Part shown: in pieces, positions 50,811 through 60,126 of the stretch
Numbering within the stretch: the first letter of the stretch is position 1
Layout: the number at the start of each line of letters is the position of its first letter
Source: Comamonadaceae bacterium
GTDB lineage: Bacteria > Pseudomonadota > Gammaproteobacteria > Burkholderiales > Burkholderiaceae_C
Direction: 5' to 3'
NCBI GenBank assembly: GCA_947453965.1
Contig: CANGIQ010000010.1
Coordinates: 26,407-90,406, forward strand
DNA: 64,000 bases
Translations under genes and position numbers: made by a program
Notes under the pieces: model-generated
What the model was told of the DNA's origin: nothing
Seen by the model: only the letters and a program-made list of their open reading frames with translations
The model's database searches: none

Positions 50811-51338
50811 CTAAGAACGTCCCTTGAACACCCGAGACAACAAAGAGCCTTTCGCCTGATCAGCTTGATCGGCGTCAACCTCTGGCTCAGCCTCCACCAC
50901 CGGGCTGATGGCCTCTTCAAAGCGGCGAAAGAAATCTTCCGCCAGTGACTTGGCCGCACCGTCAATCAAGCGCTGTCCTAGCTGCGCCAACTTGCCACCA
51001 ATGCGCGACTGCACGGTGTAGTGCAATTCGCAGCCCTGTTCGTTATCGGTCAATGTCACCTTGGACTCGCCCTTGCCAAACCCTGCCACGCCACCTTGGG
51101 CATCGAACACCAGGGCGTAGCCATTGGGTGGGTCGATGTCTTGCAAGGTCACCGTGCCAGCGAACTTGGCAGACACAGGCCCGATCTTGATCGCCACGCC
51201 CACCGCATAGGTGTTCTCCTCGGTCAGCTCAAACTTGTTGCAACCGGGAATGCAGCGCTTCAACACCTCGGGGTTGTTGAGTGCAGCCCATGCCTCTTCG
51301 CGGCTGACAGGCAGCTGGCGGGTTCCTTGCATTTCCAT
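50811..51338 (-). CDS. coxG: CoxG-like SRPBCC protein
   Basis: MEMQGTRQLPVSREEAWAALNNPEVLKRCIPGCNKFELTEENTY. Confidence 0.88.
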   Translation of the reverse strand: MEMQGTRQLPVSREEAWAALNNPEVLKRCIPGCNKFELTEENTYAVGVAIKIGPVSAKFAGTVTLQDIDPPNGYALVFDAQGGVAGFGKGESKVTLTDNEQGCELHYTVQSRIGGKLAQLGQRLIDGAAKSLAEDFFRRFEEAISPVVEAEPEVDADQADQAKGSLLSRVFKGRS

Positions 51339-51389
51339 CGTGGTGTTCCTTCTTTGTTTTCAATGTGCAGATTGGCAATGCACGTATTG

Positions 51390-52544
51390 TCAGTGTTTCA
51401 GCAGCTGGCCCAGGCCTTGTGCCAGGTTTTCCAGACGCGCCAGGCTGTGAATGGCCACCTGCGCATCGGCATAACGCGCCAGCACCTGCGGCCCGCGCGC
51501 CAAGGGCTGGTAGCCGTCAAAGCGCAGCAGCGGGTTGAGCCACAGCAAGCTGCGGCAATGCCGCTTGAGCCATGCCACTTCTTCTTGCAACTGGGCAGGC
51601 TCCCCTGTGTCTAAGCCATCGGTGATCAAGAGCACCAAGGTGCGGCGCCCTACCAGCATCTGCGAATACTGCTGACGCAAGGCTGCCAGCGATTCACCCA
51701 AACGCGTGCCACCACCAAAGTCCGCCACATGTTGGCTGACGGCATGCAACATGTCATCGGTATCGCGCAAGGCAAAGGCCGCGCGCAAGTCACTCAAATG
51801 GGTGCCAAAGGCAAACACCGCGCGCTTGCCCCGCGGCGTGTGGTGGTGCAAAAAAGCCAGCTGCATGCGGGCATAGCGCTCCATCGAGCCCGACACATCG
51901 AGCAGCACCAACACCGGCAAGGCTTGCTCACGCCGCTGGCGCCGTGGCAAGGCTAACACCTCCCCGCCTTGGCGCGCCGCCGTGCGCAACAGACGCGGCC
52001 AATCCAAGCGCGACCCGCGTGCGCCTGCACGCCAGCGTCGTCCCGCCACGGTGGGCCAACGCATGCGAAGCGTCTGCAGCTGGTGTTGAAGTTGCGCCAA
52101 CTCGTCGGCGCTCAGGGTTTGAAAATCAGCATGTTTCAAACGCTGCATTGCGCTGGCCATCAGGTTCGCAGCCTGAGCTTCTTCTTGCGGCTTCACAGGG
52201 TGCAAACGCATCGCAGGGGCGGCTTGCATATCGGCCAGAGCGTCTTGCACACGTTGGCGCGAGGGCTTGGCCTCTGCGAGGGAAAGCGGCAAACCTTGGC
52301 TCGCATCATCGGATGCTTGGGACTGACTGAGTGCCGCCCAATAGGCATCAAACACCGCATGAAAAACCGGAATGTCTTCGGCCCGACTCAGCCACGTGGC
52401 TTCTAGCGCATCGCACACCTCATGACGTTTTGACACATCAATCAAGGTCAGGGCTTGCAGTCCCAAGGCCATGCGGGCACTGTCCACCGGCACACCGGCA
52501 CGGCGCAGCACGCGTCCCAAGCCCACCCCGTGCGAGACCCACAT
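51390..52544 (-). CDS. coxE: VWA domain-containing CoxE-like protein
   Basis: VLVLLDVSGSMERYARMQLAFLHH (MIDAS); cox neighbourhood. Confidence 0.9.
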   Translation of the reverse strand: MWVSHGVGLGRVLRRAGVPVDSARMALGLQALTLIDVSKRHEVCDALEATWLSRAEDIPVFHAVFDAYWAALSQSQASDDASQGLPLSLAEAKPSRQRVQDALADMQAAPAMRLHPVKPQEEAQAANLMASAMQRLKHADFQTLSADELAQLQHQLQTLRMRWPTVAGRRWRAGARGSRLDWPRLLRTAARQGGEVLALPRRQRREQALPVLVLLDVSGSMERYARMQLAFLHHHTPRGKRAVFAFGTHLSDLRAAFALRDTDDMLHAVSQHVADFGGGTRLGESLAALRQQYSQMLVGRRTLVLLITDGLDTGEPAQLQEEVAWLKRHCRSLLWLNPLLRFDGYQPLARGPQVLARYADAQVAIHSLARLENLAQGLGQLLKH

Positions 52545-52553
52545 GTTGGCATC

Positions 52554-53447
52554 CTAATCGGCGATGAGTTCAGGCAACAGCTGGTTCAAGCGCAACACAT
52601 CTTCTTGCTGTTTGAACAGCACGCCCGATGTTTCTTGCACCAGGTCTGGGGTGATCTGCGCAGCCTGCAAGGCCACCAAGGCCTGGGTCCATTCCACGCT
52701 TTCGGCAATGCCTGGTAAGCGCACAAAGGCGGAGGCAAAGCTGTCGCTGCGCAAGCGCGCCACAAAGTCAGCCACTTGCTGCGAGAGCTGCGCACTGGCT
52801 TGCGGCACCTGGGCGCGCACGATGGCCAGCTCGCGCGCCAGATCGGGATAGTCCATCCAATGGAACAAGCAGCGGCGCTTAATGGCGTCGTGCAAATCGC
52901 GGGTGCGGTTGCTGGTCAGCAGCGTGATAGGCGTGATGTTCGCGCGCAGCGTGCCCAACTCCGGAATGCTCACCTGGTACTCGCCCAAATACTCCAGCAA
53001 AAAAGCTTCAAAGGGTTCGTCGGCGCGGTCCACTTCGTCAATCAGCAACACCGCACCCGGCGCGGGGGCTTGCAGCGCTTGCAGCAAGGGACGACGAATC
53101 AAAAATCGGTCTTGGTAGACCTCGCGTTCCAAATCTTCGCTGGCTTTGCTGTCGTGGGCCGCGCGCAGGTGCAGCAATTGGGCCGTGTGGTTCCATTCGT
53201 ACAAGGCCTCGCGCTGCTCGATGCCATCAAAGCACTGCAAGCGCAGCAACTCACGTTGCAGCACACGGGCCAAGACCTTGGCCAACTCGGTTTTGCCCAC
53301 ACCGGGCGCGCCTTCGAGCAACAAGGGGCGTTGCAAACGCAGCGCCAAGAACACGGCCGTTGCCAAACGGCGGTCGGCAAAGTAGCCTTCTTGCGCCAAG
53401 GCGGCGCTCAGCGCGTCGATGGAACTCAGCGCGCCCAGCTCGCTCAT
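52554..53447 (-). CDS. coxD: MoxR-family AAA ATPase (CoxD-like)
   Basis: LLLEGAPGVGKTELAKVLA Walker A; VLLIDEVDRADEPFEAFLLEYL Walker B. Confidence 0.93.
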   Translation of the reverse strand: MSELGALSSIDALSAALAQEGYFADRRLATAVFLALRLQRPLLLEGAPGVGKTELAKVLARVLQRELLRLQCFDGIEQREALYEWNHTAQLLHLRAAHDSKASEDLEREVYQDRFLIRRPLLQALQAPAPGAVLLIDEVDRADEPFEAFLLEYLGEYQVSIPELGTLRANITPITLLTSNRTRDLHDAIKRRCLFHWMDYPDLARELAIVRAQVPQASAQLSQQVADFVARLRSDSFASAFVRLPGIAESVEWTQALVALQAAQITPDLVQETSGVLFKQQEDVLRLNQLLPELIAD

Positions 53448-54235
53448 GCCAGCGCCTGTTGTACCGCGCGTTGTGTTTGCACCTTGATCAAATGCGCCCG
53501 GTAGTCAGCCGAGGCGTGCAAATCGCTGTTGAGTTCCTCGGCGTCGATGGCCACATGTTCGACCGCTTCTGGGGTGAAGCTTTTGGTCAACGCCGCTTCC
53601 AAGCCGGCATGGCGGAACACACCATTGCCCGCGCCCGTGATGGCCACGCGCACACCCGCTGCGGTTTGCGCCACAAACACGCCCACCAAGGCAAAGCGCG
53701 ATGCGGGTTGTTTGAACTTGGCATAGGCCGCGCGTTGCGCCACCGGGAATTCAATCGCAGTGATCAACTCACCGGCTTCGAGTGCCGTGGTGTAGAGGCC
53801 TTGGAAAAAATCGTCAGCCGCAATTTGGCGCTGGTTGGTGTGCACCGTGGCACCTAAAGCCAATACCGCGCTAGGGTAGCAGGCAGCCGGGTCGTTGTTG
53901 GCCACCGAGCCGCCCAAGGTGCCCATGGCACGCACTTGGCGGTCGCCAATGCCTTCGGCCAAATGCGCCAAGCCTGGCAAAGCGGCCTTCAAGCCCGCAT
54001 GCGAGGCCACGTCTTGGTGGCGGCAAAAAGCGCCCACCACCCAGGCTTGGCCTTGTTGGCGAATGCCTTGGAGTTCGGGCAGCTGCGACAAGTCAACCAA
54101 TTGTTCAGGGTTGTGCAAACGCTGCTTCATCGAAGCTAGCAAGGTTTGACCACCGCCCAAAGCTTGACCACCGGCCTCGATCAAGGCCAGTGCTTGCTGC
54201 AACGAGGCGGGACGTTCGTAGGTGAATGTGTACAC
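53444..54235 (-). CDS. FAD-binding medium subunit (CoxM-like)
   Basis: FTYERPASLQQALALIEAGGQALGGGQTLLASMKQRL...RAMGTLGGSVANNDPAACYPSAVLALGA. Confidence 0.93.
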   Translation of the reverse strand: MYTFTYERPASLQQALALIEAGGQALGGGQTLLASMKQRLHNPEQLVDLSQLPELQGIRQQGQAWVVGAFCRHQDVASHAGLKAALPGLAHLAEGIGDRQVRAMGTLGGSVANNDPAACYPSAVLALGATVHTNQRQIAADDFFQGLYTTALEAGELITAIEFPVAQRAAYAKFKQPASRFALVGVFVAQTAAGVRVAITGAGNGVFRHAGLEAALTKSFTPEAVEHVAIDAEELNSDLHASADYRAHLIKVQTQRAVQQALA

Positions 54236-54249
54236 GCGTCAGCCCTCCT

Positions 54250-54717
54250 TCACGCTTTCATGGCGGCAGCACCTTGCTGCACCGCCACGACAATGTTTTG
54301 ATAACCCGTGCAGCGGCACAAATTGCCTTCGAGCATGTGGCGAATTTCTTGCGCATTGGCATCTGGCTTTTGCTGGCACAGATTCACAGCGCTCATCACC
54401 ATGCCAGGGGTGCAAAAACCGCACTGCAAGCCGTGGCAGTTTTTGAACGCTTCTTGCATGGGGTGCATGCTGCCGTCGGCTTGAGCCAAGCCTTCGATGG
54501 TGGTGATCTGCGCGCCTTGGGCTTGCGCCAGCAACACATTGCACGACTTGATGGCGTTGCCGTCCATCAACACGGTGCAGGCGCCGCACTGGGCGGTGTC
54601 GCAGCCCACGTGGGTGCCAGTGAGGTGCATCTGTTCACGCAAGGCTTGGACCAACAAGGTGTTGGGTGCGGCTTCGAGCGTGACGTTCTTTCCATTCACG
54701 GTGAAAGTGGTTTGCAT
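54250..54717 (-). CDS. (2Fe-2S) small subunit (CoxS-like)
   Basis: [24 protein letters not shown]...LQCGFCTPGMVMSAVNL...EGNLCRCTGYQNIV. Confidence 0.95.
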   Translation of the reverse strand: MQTTFTVNGKNVTLEAAPNTLLVQALREQMHLTGTHVGCDTAQCGACTVLMDGNAIKSCNVLLAQAQGAQITTIEGLAQADGSMHPMQEAFKNCHGLQCGFCTPGMVMSAVNLCQQKPDANAQEIRHMLEGNLCRCTGYQNIVVAVQQGAAAMKA

Positions 54718-54747
54718 CAGAGGGTCCGTTTCTTATGAGGTGCGACG

Positions 54748-57060
54748 TTAAGCAGCTTGCATCAAGCGCCACAGGCGGTAAGGCGTGAGGGGCATTTGCA
54801 GTTGGGGCGCAAGATCGCCACGGCCGTGACGCGCCAGCGCATCGGCCACCGCATTGACCACCGCAGGCGTGGCACCGATGGTGCCCAACTCGCCCACACC
54901 CTTGACGCCCAGCACATTGTTTTTGCAAGGAATGCTCTCGTCGGTGTGGGTGTCAAACATCGCGGGCATGATGTCGGCGTGTGGCACGGCGTAGTCCATC
55001 AAGCTGCCGGTCAGCAACTGGCCGGTTTCTTCGTCGTACACCACCTGCTCCAGCAGCGCTTGGCCAATACCTTGCACGGCACCACCATCGAGCTGCCCGC
55101 GGACGATCATGGGGTTGACCACGCGGCCAATGTCGTTGACCGAGGCATAGGCCACCACCTGCACTTCGCCGGTTTTGGGGTCGAGCTCGACTTCACACAC
55201 ATGGCAACCATTGGGCCATGTGGGGCCTTTGGCGGCTGTTTTGGAATTGATTTCAATGCGCTGCTCGGGTTGGCGTGCGGCCAATTCGGCCAAGCCAATC
55301 TTCAAGTCGGTGCCTGCCACATGGAACGCACCGCGCTCGTAACGCAGGTCTTGCGGCGCGGCTTCCAGCGCTTGCGCGGCCAGCTCTTGCGCTTTGTCAA
55401 GCGCTTGCTTGGAGCCCACGCTCACAGCAGAACCGCCCGTGAACAAGGATCGCGAACCAGCACTGCCAAAGCCGTTGCCACGGTCGGTGTCGCCCATGAC
55501 GATGCGCACTTGCGAGAGCGGCACACCGAACACATCAACCACCAGCTGCGCCAGCGAGGTGGCAATGCCCTGGCCCATGGCGTTGACGGCGGTGAACACC
55601 TCAATCACACCATCGGCCAGCACTTGCACATGCACGTTTTCTTCCAGCGCATTGCCACCCGTCCATTCCAAGAAAGTAGCAATGCCCTGCCCGCGCCACA
55701 GGCCGCGTTGGGCCGAGTCTTGGGCGCGCTGGGCAAACCCGTCCCACTTGGACTGGGCCAAGCCTTGGTCCATGATGGATTCAAAGTGGCCGGTGTCGTA
55801 GGTTTGCCCCATGGGGTTGGTGTAGGGCATTTGCGTGGGTTGCACAAAGTTGCGACGGCGCAGGGCAATGCGGTCAATGCCCATCTGACGTGCGGCCTCG
55901 TCCATCAAACGCTCGATGTTGTAAATCGCTTCTGGACGCCCCGCCCCACGGTAAGCCCCAGTGCTGGAGGTGTTGGTCATGACACCGGTGAAATGGAAGT
56001 CGATCAGCGGTATGTCGTACACGCTGGTCTGCACCCAAGGGCCAATCAGCAACTGAATCGCCACGCCGGTCATCACGGGGTAGGCCCCCACGTTGGCCAA
56101 GGTGTTCACGCGCAAGGCCAAAATTTTGCCCTGCGCATCCAAGGCCAGGGCCACTTGGGTTTGAATGTCGCGGCCGTGGGCGCTGCTTAAAAAGTCTTCG
56201 CTGCGATCGGCAATCCATTTGACGGGCAACTGCAGTTTGTGGGCCGCATAGGCCACCACCACGTCTTCGGCATAAGCGCCGGTCTTCATGCCGAAGCCAC
56301 CGCCTACATCGCCCACCACCACACGCACTTGCTCGGTGGGGATGCTCAGCAAATCGCACACCGTGGTGCGCACACCAGTGGGCATTTGGCTGCTCAAGCG
56401 CACCACCAAACGACCGTCTTCGGGATGGGCCAACACACTGCGCGGCTCAATCGTCAAGGCTACCAAACGTTGGTTGGTGATGTCCAAGGCCACCACATGG
56501 GCAGCGTTTTCAAACGCTTGGGCGGCGGCTTTGGCATCGCCATAGCGGGTTTCGGCCACGCGGTTATCGGGCGCATCGCTGATCAAGGGCGCGTCTGCCG
56601 CCAAGGCTTGGGGCAAGCTCACCGCGCAGGGCAGCTCGTCAAAATCAATCATCACGGCTTCGGCCGCGTCACGCGCTTGTTGCTCGGTGTCAGCGACCAC
56701 CGCCACCACGGGTTCGCCCACATAGCGCACGCGATCGACCGCCAAGATGTTGCGTGTGGGCGCCGCAGCAGGCGAGCCATCGGCGCGGGTGAAGTTGACA
56801 GGTTTGGGCATGGGCTTGACGCCCTGGGCCACCAGTTGCGCCCCGGTGACGACCAAACGCACACCTGGCATCGCCTCTGCCGCCGAGGTGTCGATCGACA
56901 CAATACGCGCGTGGGCATACGAGGAGCGCACAAAACACAAACGGGTTTGCCCCTCGGGGCTGACGTCATTGGCGTAAACGCCTGCGCCTTTGAGCAATTG
57001 CTCGTCTTCCAAGCGTTGCACAGCCTGTCCGCTGCCAAAGCGTGTTGTTGTAGTGACCAA
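54748..57060 (-). CDS. Molybdopterin-binding large subunit, form-II CoxL-like
   Basis: AYRGAGRPEAIYNIERLMDEAARQMG active-site-loop motif; 770 aa; adjacent CoxS/CoxM/CoxDE/CoxG. Confidence 0.93.
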   Translation of the reverse strand: MVTTTTRFGSGQAVQRLEDEQLLKGAGVYANDVSPEGQTRLCFVRSSYAHARIVSIDTSAAEAMPGVRLVVTGAQLVAQGVKPMPKPVNFTRADGSPAAAPTRNILAVDRVRYVGEPVVAVVADTEQQARDAAEAVMIDFDELPCAVSLPQALAADAPLISDAPDNRVAETRYGDAKAAAQAFENAAHVVALDITNQRLVALTIEPRSVLAHPEDGRLVVRLSSQMPTGVRTTVCDLLSIPTEQVRVVVGDVGGGFGMKTGAYAEDVVVAYAAHKLQLPVKWIADRSEDFLSSAHGRDIQTQVALALDAQGKILALRVNTLANVGAYPVMTGVAIQLLIGPWVQTSVYDIPLIDFHFTGVMTNTSSTGAYRGAGRPEAIYNIERLMDEAARQMGIDRIALRRRNFVQPTQMPYTNPMGQTYDTGHFESIMDQGLAQSKWDGFAQRAQDSAQRGLWRGQGIATFLEWTGGNALEENVHVQVLADGVIEVFTAVNAMGQGIATSLAQLVVDVFGVPLSQVRIVMGDTDRGNGFGSAGSRSLFTGGSAVSVGSKQALDKAQELAAQALEAAPQDLRYERGAFHVAGTDLKIGLAELAARQPEQRIEINSKTAAKGPTWPNGCHVCEVELDPKTGEVQVVAYASVNDIGRVVNPMIVRGQLDGGAVQGIGQALLEQVVYDEETGQLLTGSLMDYAVPHADIMPAMFDTHTDESIPCKNNVLGVKGVGELGTIGATPAVVNAVADALARHGRGDLAPQLQMPLTPYRLWRLMQAA

Positions 57061-57220
57061 GTGAAATCTCCAAGGAAGTCAACAAACCGAGTTTCAGTGT
57101 ATCGCCCGACACACCGTCTGCAAGGGCTGAGTGTCGCGCAGGTTTGTTGCCTAAACGACAGGCCTTTTGAATAGCCCCTCCGATAATTTGGGCATCCTTT
57201 TCATCTCTAGAAAGATTGCC

Positions 57221-57646
57221 ATGCACCAACTCACCCTCGACCAAGCCCAGACCATCGTCCAGGCCGCGCGCCAAGCTGCCCGGGCCGCCAAGTACAAGCC
57301 CATGGGCATCGTGGTGCTGGACGCCTCGGGCCAACTGGTGGCCTTTGCCCGTGAAGACGGTGCCAGCATGTTCCGTTTTGACATTGCGCGTGGCAAAGCC
57401 TGGGGCGCCGTGGGCATGGGCTCGTCCAGCCGCGCCCTGGCCGAACGCGCCAAAGACAATCCGACCTTCTTTATCTCGTTGGCCGCATCGGCCGAAGGCA
57501 AGTTTCTGGCCCAACCGGGCGCAGTGCTGATCAAAGACGCTGACGGCTGCATCTTGGGTGCCGCAGGCGCCAGTGGCGGCACCGGCGACGAAGACGAGGC
57601 GATTTGCGCTGCTGGTATTCAGGCGGCTGGTTTGGTGGTGGGTTGA
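57221..57646 (+). CDS. GlcG/HbpS family protein
   Basis: LTLDQAQTIVQAARQAARAAKYKPMGIVVLDASGQLVAFAREDGASMFRFDIARGKAWGAVGMG; ATG at 57221. Confidence 0.88.
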   Translation: MHQLTLDQAQTIVQAARQAARAAKYKPMGIVVLDASGQLVAFAREDGASMFRFDIARGKAWGAVGMGSSSRALAERAKDNPTFFISLAASAEGKFLAQPGAVLIKDADGCILGAAGASGGTGDEDEAICAAGIQAAGLVVG

Positions 57647-57651
57647 TCCAC

Positions 57652-58596
57652 ATGGCCACGACCCCACGCGGAATCAAAACCACCCCATCAGCCACGGCGG
57701 CCTTGCCACGCATTGGCATGATCGGCCTGGGCATCATGGGCGGCACCATGGCCGAAGCCTTGCTCAAGCAAGGCTACGACGTCTGCGGTTTTGACATTCA
57801 GAACAAAGCGCAAACGCGCCTCAAAAAAGCCGGTGGACAAGCCATGGCCAATGTGGGCGATGTGGCGCGCCATGCCGATGTGTTGATTGTGTCGCTGGCC
57901 ACCTCGGCCGCCCTGGCGAGCGTGACGCGCGAGATTGCCGCAGTCGCGCGCCCCAAAGGCAAAGCCCCGCAAATCGTGATCGAAACCAGCACCCTGCCCA
58001 TGGCCGACAAAGAGGCCTGCGCTGCACAGCTCAAGGCCAAAGGCCGCACCGTGCTCGACTGCCCCATCAGTGGCACGGCAGTGCGCATCAAAGAGCGCGC
58101 CTGGACCGTGTTTGTCAGCGGTACCCAAGCGGCTTACCGCAAGGTGCTGCCGATTCTGCAGGTGTTCACCGACAACGTGCCCTATGTCGGCCCTTATGGC
58201 TGCGGCACCAAGATGAAGTTTGCGGCCAACCATTTGGTGGCGATTTACAACGTGGCGTATGCGGAGTCTGTGACGCTGGCGCGCAAGATGGGCCTAGACC
58301 CACGCGAAGTGCTGAAGTTGTTTGGCAACAGCCCGGTGCTGGGCACGGGTGTGATGCGCCTGCGCATGGCCATGATGCTGGAGCGTCAGTACACGCCGCC
58401 CACCATGAAGATTGAGGTCTGGCAAAAAGACATGGAAGTCATTGGCGAGATGGCCAAATCGGTCGACTGCCCCACGCCCTTGTTCAGTGCCTGTGCGCCG
58501 ATTTACACCGCCGCCATGGCCCAGGGTTTGGCACTGGAAGACACGGCGTCGACCGCTGAAGTCATGGCCGTCATGGCCGGTTTGCCGCCCGCTTAA
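57652..58596 (+). CDS. NAD(P)-dependent oxidoreductase, 3-hydroxyisobutyrate dehydrogenase family
   Basis: IGMIGLGIMGGTMAEALLKQGYDVCGFDIQ; GCGTKMKFAANHLVAIYNVAYAE. Confidence 0.92.
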   Translation: MATTPRGIKTTPSATAALPRIGMIGLGIMGGTMAEALLKQGYDVCGFDIQNKAQTRLKKAGGQAMANVGDVARHADVLIVSLATSAALASVTREIAAVARPKGKAPQIVIETSTLPMADKEACAAQLKAKGRTVLDCPISGTAVRIKERAWTVFVSGTQAAYRKVLPILQVFTDNVPYVGPYGCGTKMKFAANHLVAIYNVAYAESVTLARKMGLDPREVLKLFGNSPVLGTGVMRLRMAMMLERQYTPPTMKIEVWQKDMEVIGEMAKSVDCPTPLFSACAPIYTAAMAQGLALEDTASTAEVMAVMAGLPPA

Positions 58597-58605
58597 AGCA
58601 AACGC

Positions 58606-59127
58606 TTAAGCGGCCTTCTTGGCGGTTGCCTTTTTCACCGTCGCTTGAGATTTAGTTTTCTTAGCGGTGGTTTTCTTCGCGGTCGATTTCCTTGCCGCAA
58701 GGCGCGCCGCCTTTTCGGCCGCCTCAATCAAAGGCAGCTCGTCACGCACCGCTTTGTAGGCATCCAAGGCGGCGGGGCCACCGCAGTACAAGAACGAATG
58801 CAAGATCAGCTCGCGCAACTCGGCGCGGGTCACGCCGTTGCGAATCGCGCCGCGCAAATGGATTTTGATTTCTGCCGGGCGATTCAAGGCAATGCACATC
58901 GACAAGGTGGCCAAGCTGCGCTCGCGCAACGTCAGGCCCGGACGTGTCCACACACTGCCCCAGGCAAACTCGGTGGCGAGTTCTTGAAACGGCATGTTGA
59001 GGTCATCGGCGTTGTTAAACGATCGCTCCACATAGTCGTCGCCCAACACTTTTTTGCGCATCGCCAAACCCGCTTGGTAAGCGGCTGATTTGGGTTTCTT
59101 GGATGTTGTTTTCTTTGTTGTCGCCAT
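58606..59127 (-). CDS. Carboxymuconolactone decarboxylase family protein with Lys/Ala-rich N- and C-terminal tails
   Basis: CMD core (RERSLATLSMCIALNRPAEIKIHLRGAIRNGVTRAELRELILHSFLYCGGPAALDAYKAV); tails MATTKKTTSKKPKSAA and KSTAKKTTAKKTKSQATVKKATAKKAA. Confidence 0.9.
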   Translation of the reverse strand: MATTKKTTSKKPKSAAYQAGLAMRKKVLGDDYVERSFNNADDLNMPFQELATEFAWGSVWTRPGLTLRERSLATLSMCIALNRPAEIKIHLRGAIRNGVTRAELRELILHSFLYCGGPAALDAYKAVRDELPLIEAAEKAARLAARKSTAKKTTAKKTKSQATVKKATAKKAA

Positions 59128-59138
59128 GGTGAACGTCC

Positions 59139-60110
59139 TCAATCGGCTTTGATGTTGGCGGCGCGTACCACAGCGCCCCACTTGTCAATTTCAGCTTTGA
59201 TGTAGGCCGCAAACTGCTCGGGGCTGTCACCCACCGGCAGCGCGCCTTGTTGGTTGAGCTTTTCTGAGACATCTTTTTGCTTCAAGATGTCCACGATTTC
59301 TCGGTTCAAACGGTTGACGATGTCTTTGGGCGTTTTCGCAGGGGCCACCATGCCCACCCAAGAATAGGCCTCGTACCCTGGCACGCCTGATTCAGAAATG
59401 GTAGGAATGTCCGGCAACGACGGCACGCGCTTGGCACTGCCCACGGCCAGTGCGTTCAACTGCCCCGACTTGACCTGGGGCAACACCGAGGGAATGCTGC
59501 TATAGAGCATTTGCACTTGGCCCGAAATCAAATCCGACAGCGCAGGCCCTTGCCCTTTGTAGGGCACGTGCACGGTTTGCACATTGGCCATGGAATTCAA
59601 CAACTCGCCAGCCAAGTGTCCTGAGTTGCCGCTACCAGGCGATGCAAAGTACAGCTGCTTGGGTTTGGCCTTGGCCAAGTTCACCAAGTCTTGCGTGGTC
59701 TTCACGGGCACCGAAGGATGAACCACCAACAAGAGCGGGTAGTTCACCATATTGGTGATGGGCGAAAAGTCTTTCAAGGGGTCATAGGGCAGCTTGTCGT
59801 ACAGGCTGGGGTTGACCGCCAAGGGACCGGCCGCGCCCACGGCCAAGGTGTAGCCGTCGGGTGGCGACTGCATCAGGGCTTGCAAACCCACAATGCCGTT
59901 GGCCCCCGCACGGTTGTCCACCACGACTTGCTGGCCCAAGCGTTCGGAGAGTTTTTGCGCAATCACGCGGGCAATCACATCGTTGCCGCCCCCAGGTGGA
60001 AACGGCACGATCAAACGGATGGGCTTGTTGGGATAGCTTTGCGCGTGGGCCACCGACATGGCCAGGCCACAGCACAGCGCAAGCACAGATTTCAAAAATT
60101 TGCGTTTCAT
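59139..60110 (-). CDS. Bug-family substrate-binding protein
   Basis: Signal peptide; IRLIVPFPPGGGNDVIARVIAQKLSERLGQQVVVDNRAGANG. Confidence 0.94.
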   Translation of the reverse strand: MKRKFLKSVLALCCGLAMSVAHAQSYPNKPIRLIVPFPPGGGNDVIARVIAQKLSERLGQQVVVDNRAGANGIVGLQALMQSPPDGYTLAVGAAGPLAVNPSLYDKLPYDPLKDFSPITNMVNYPLLLVVHPSVPVKTTQDLVNLAKAKPKQLYFASPGSGNSGHLAGELLNSMANVQTVHVPYKGQGPALSDLISGQVQMLYSSIPSVLPQVKSGQLNALAVGSAKRVPSLPDIPTISESGVPGYEAYSWVGMVAPAKTPKDIVNRLNREIVDILKQKDVSEKLNQQGALPVGDSPEQFAAYIKAEIDKWGAVVRAANIKAD

Positions 60111-60126
60111 AGGTTCAGTTCGGTTT

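Noticed and set aside
54757-56190. 477-aa plus-strand ORF
   Set aside because: Antisense to the CoxL-like gene, no recognisable motif
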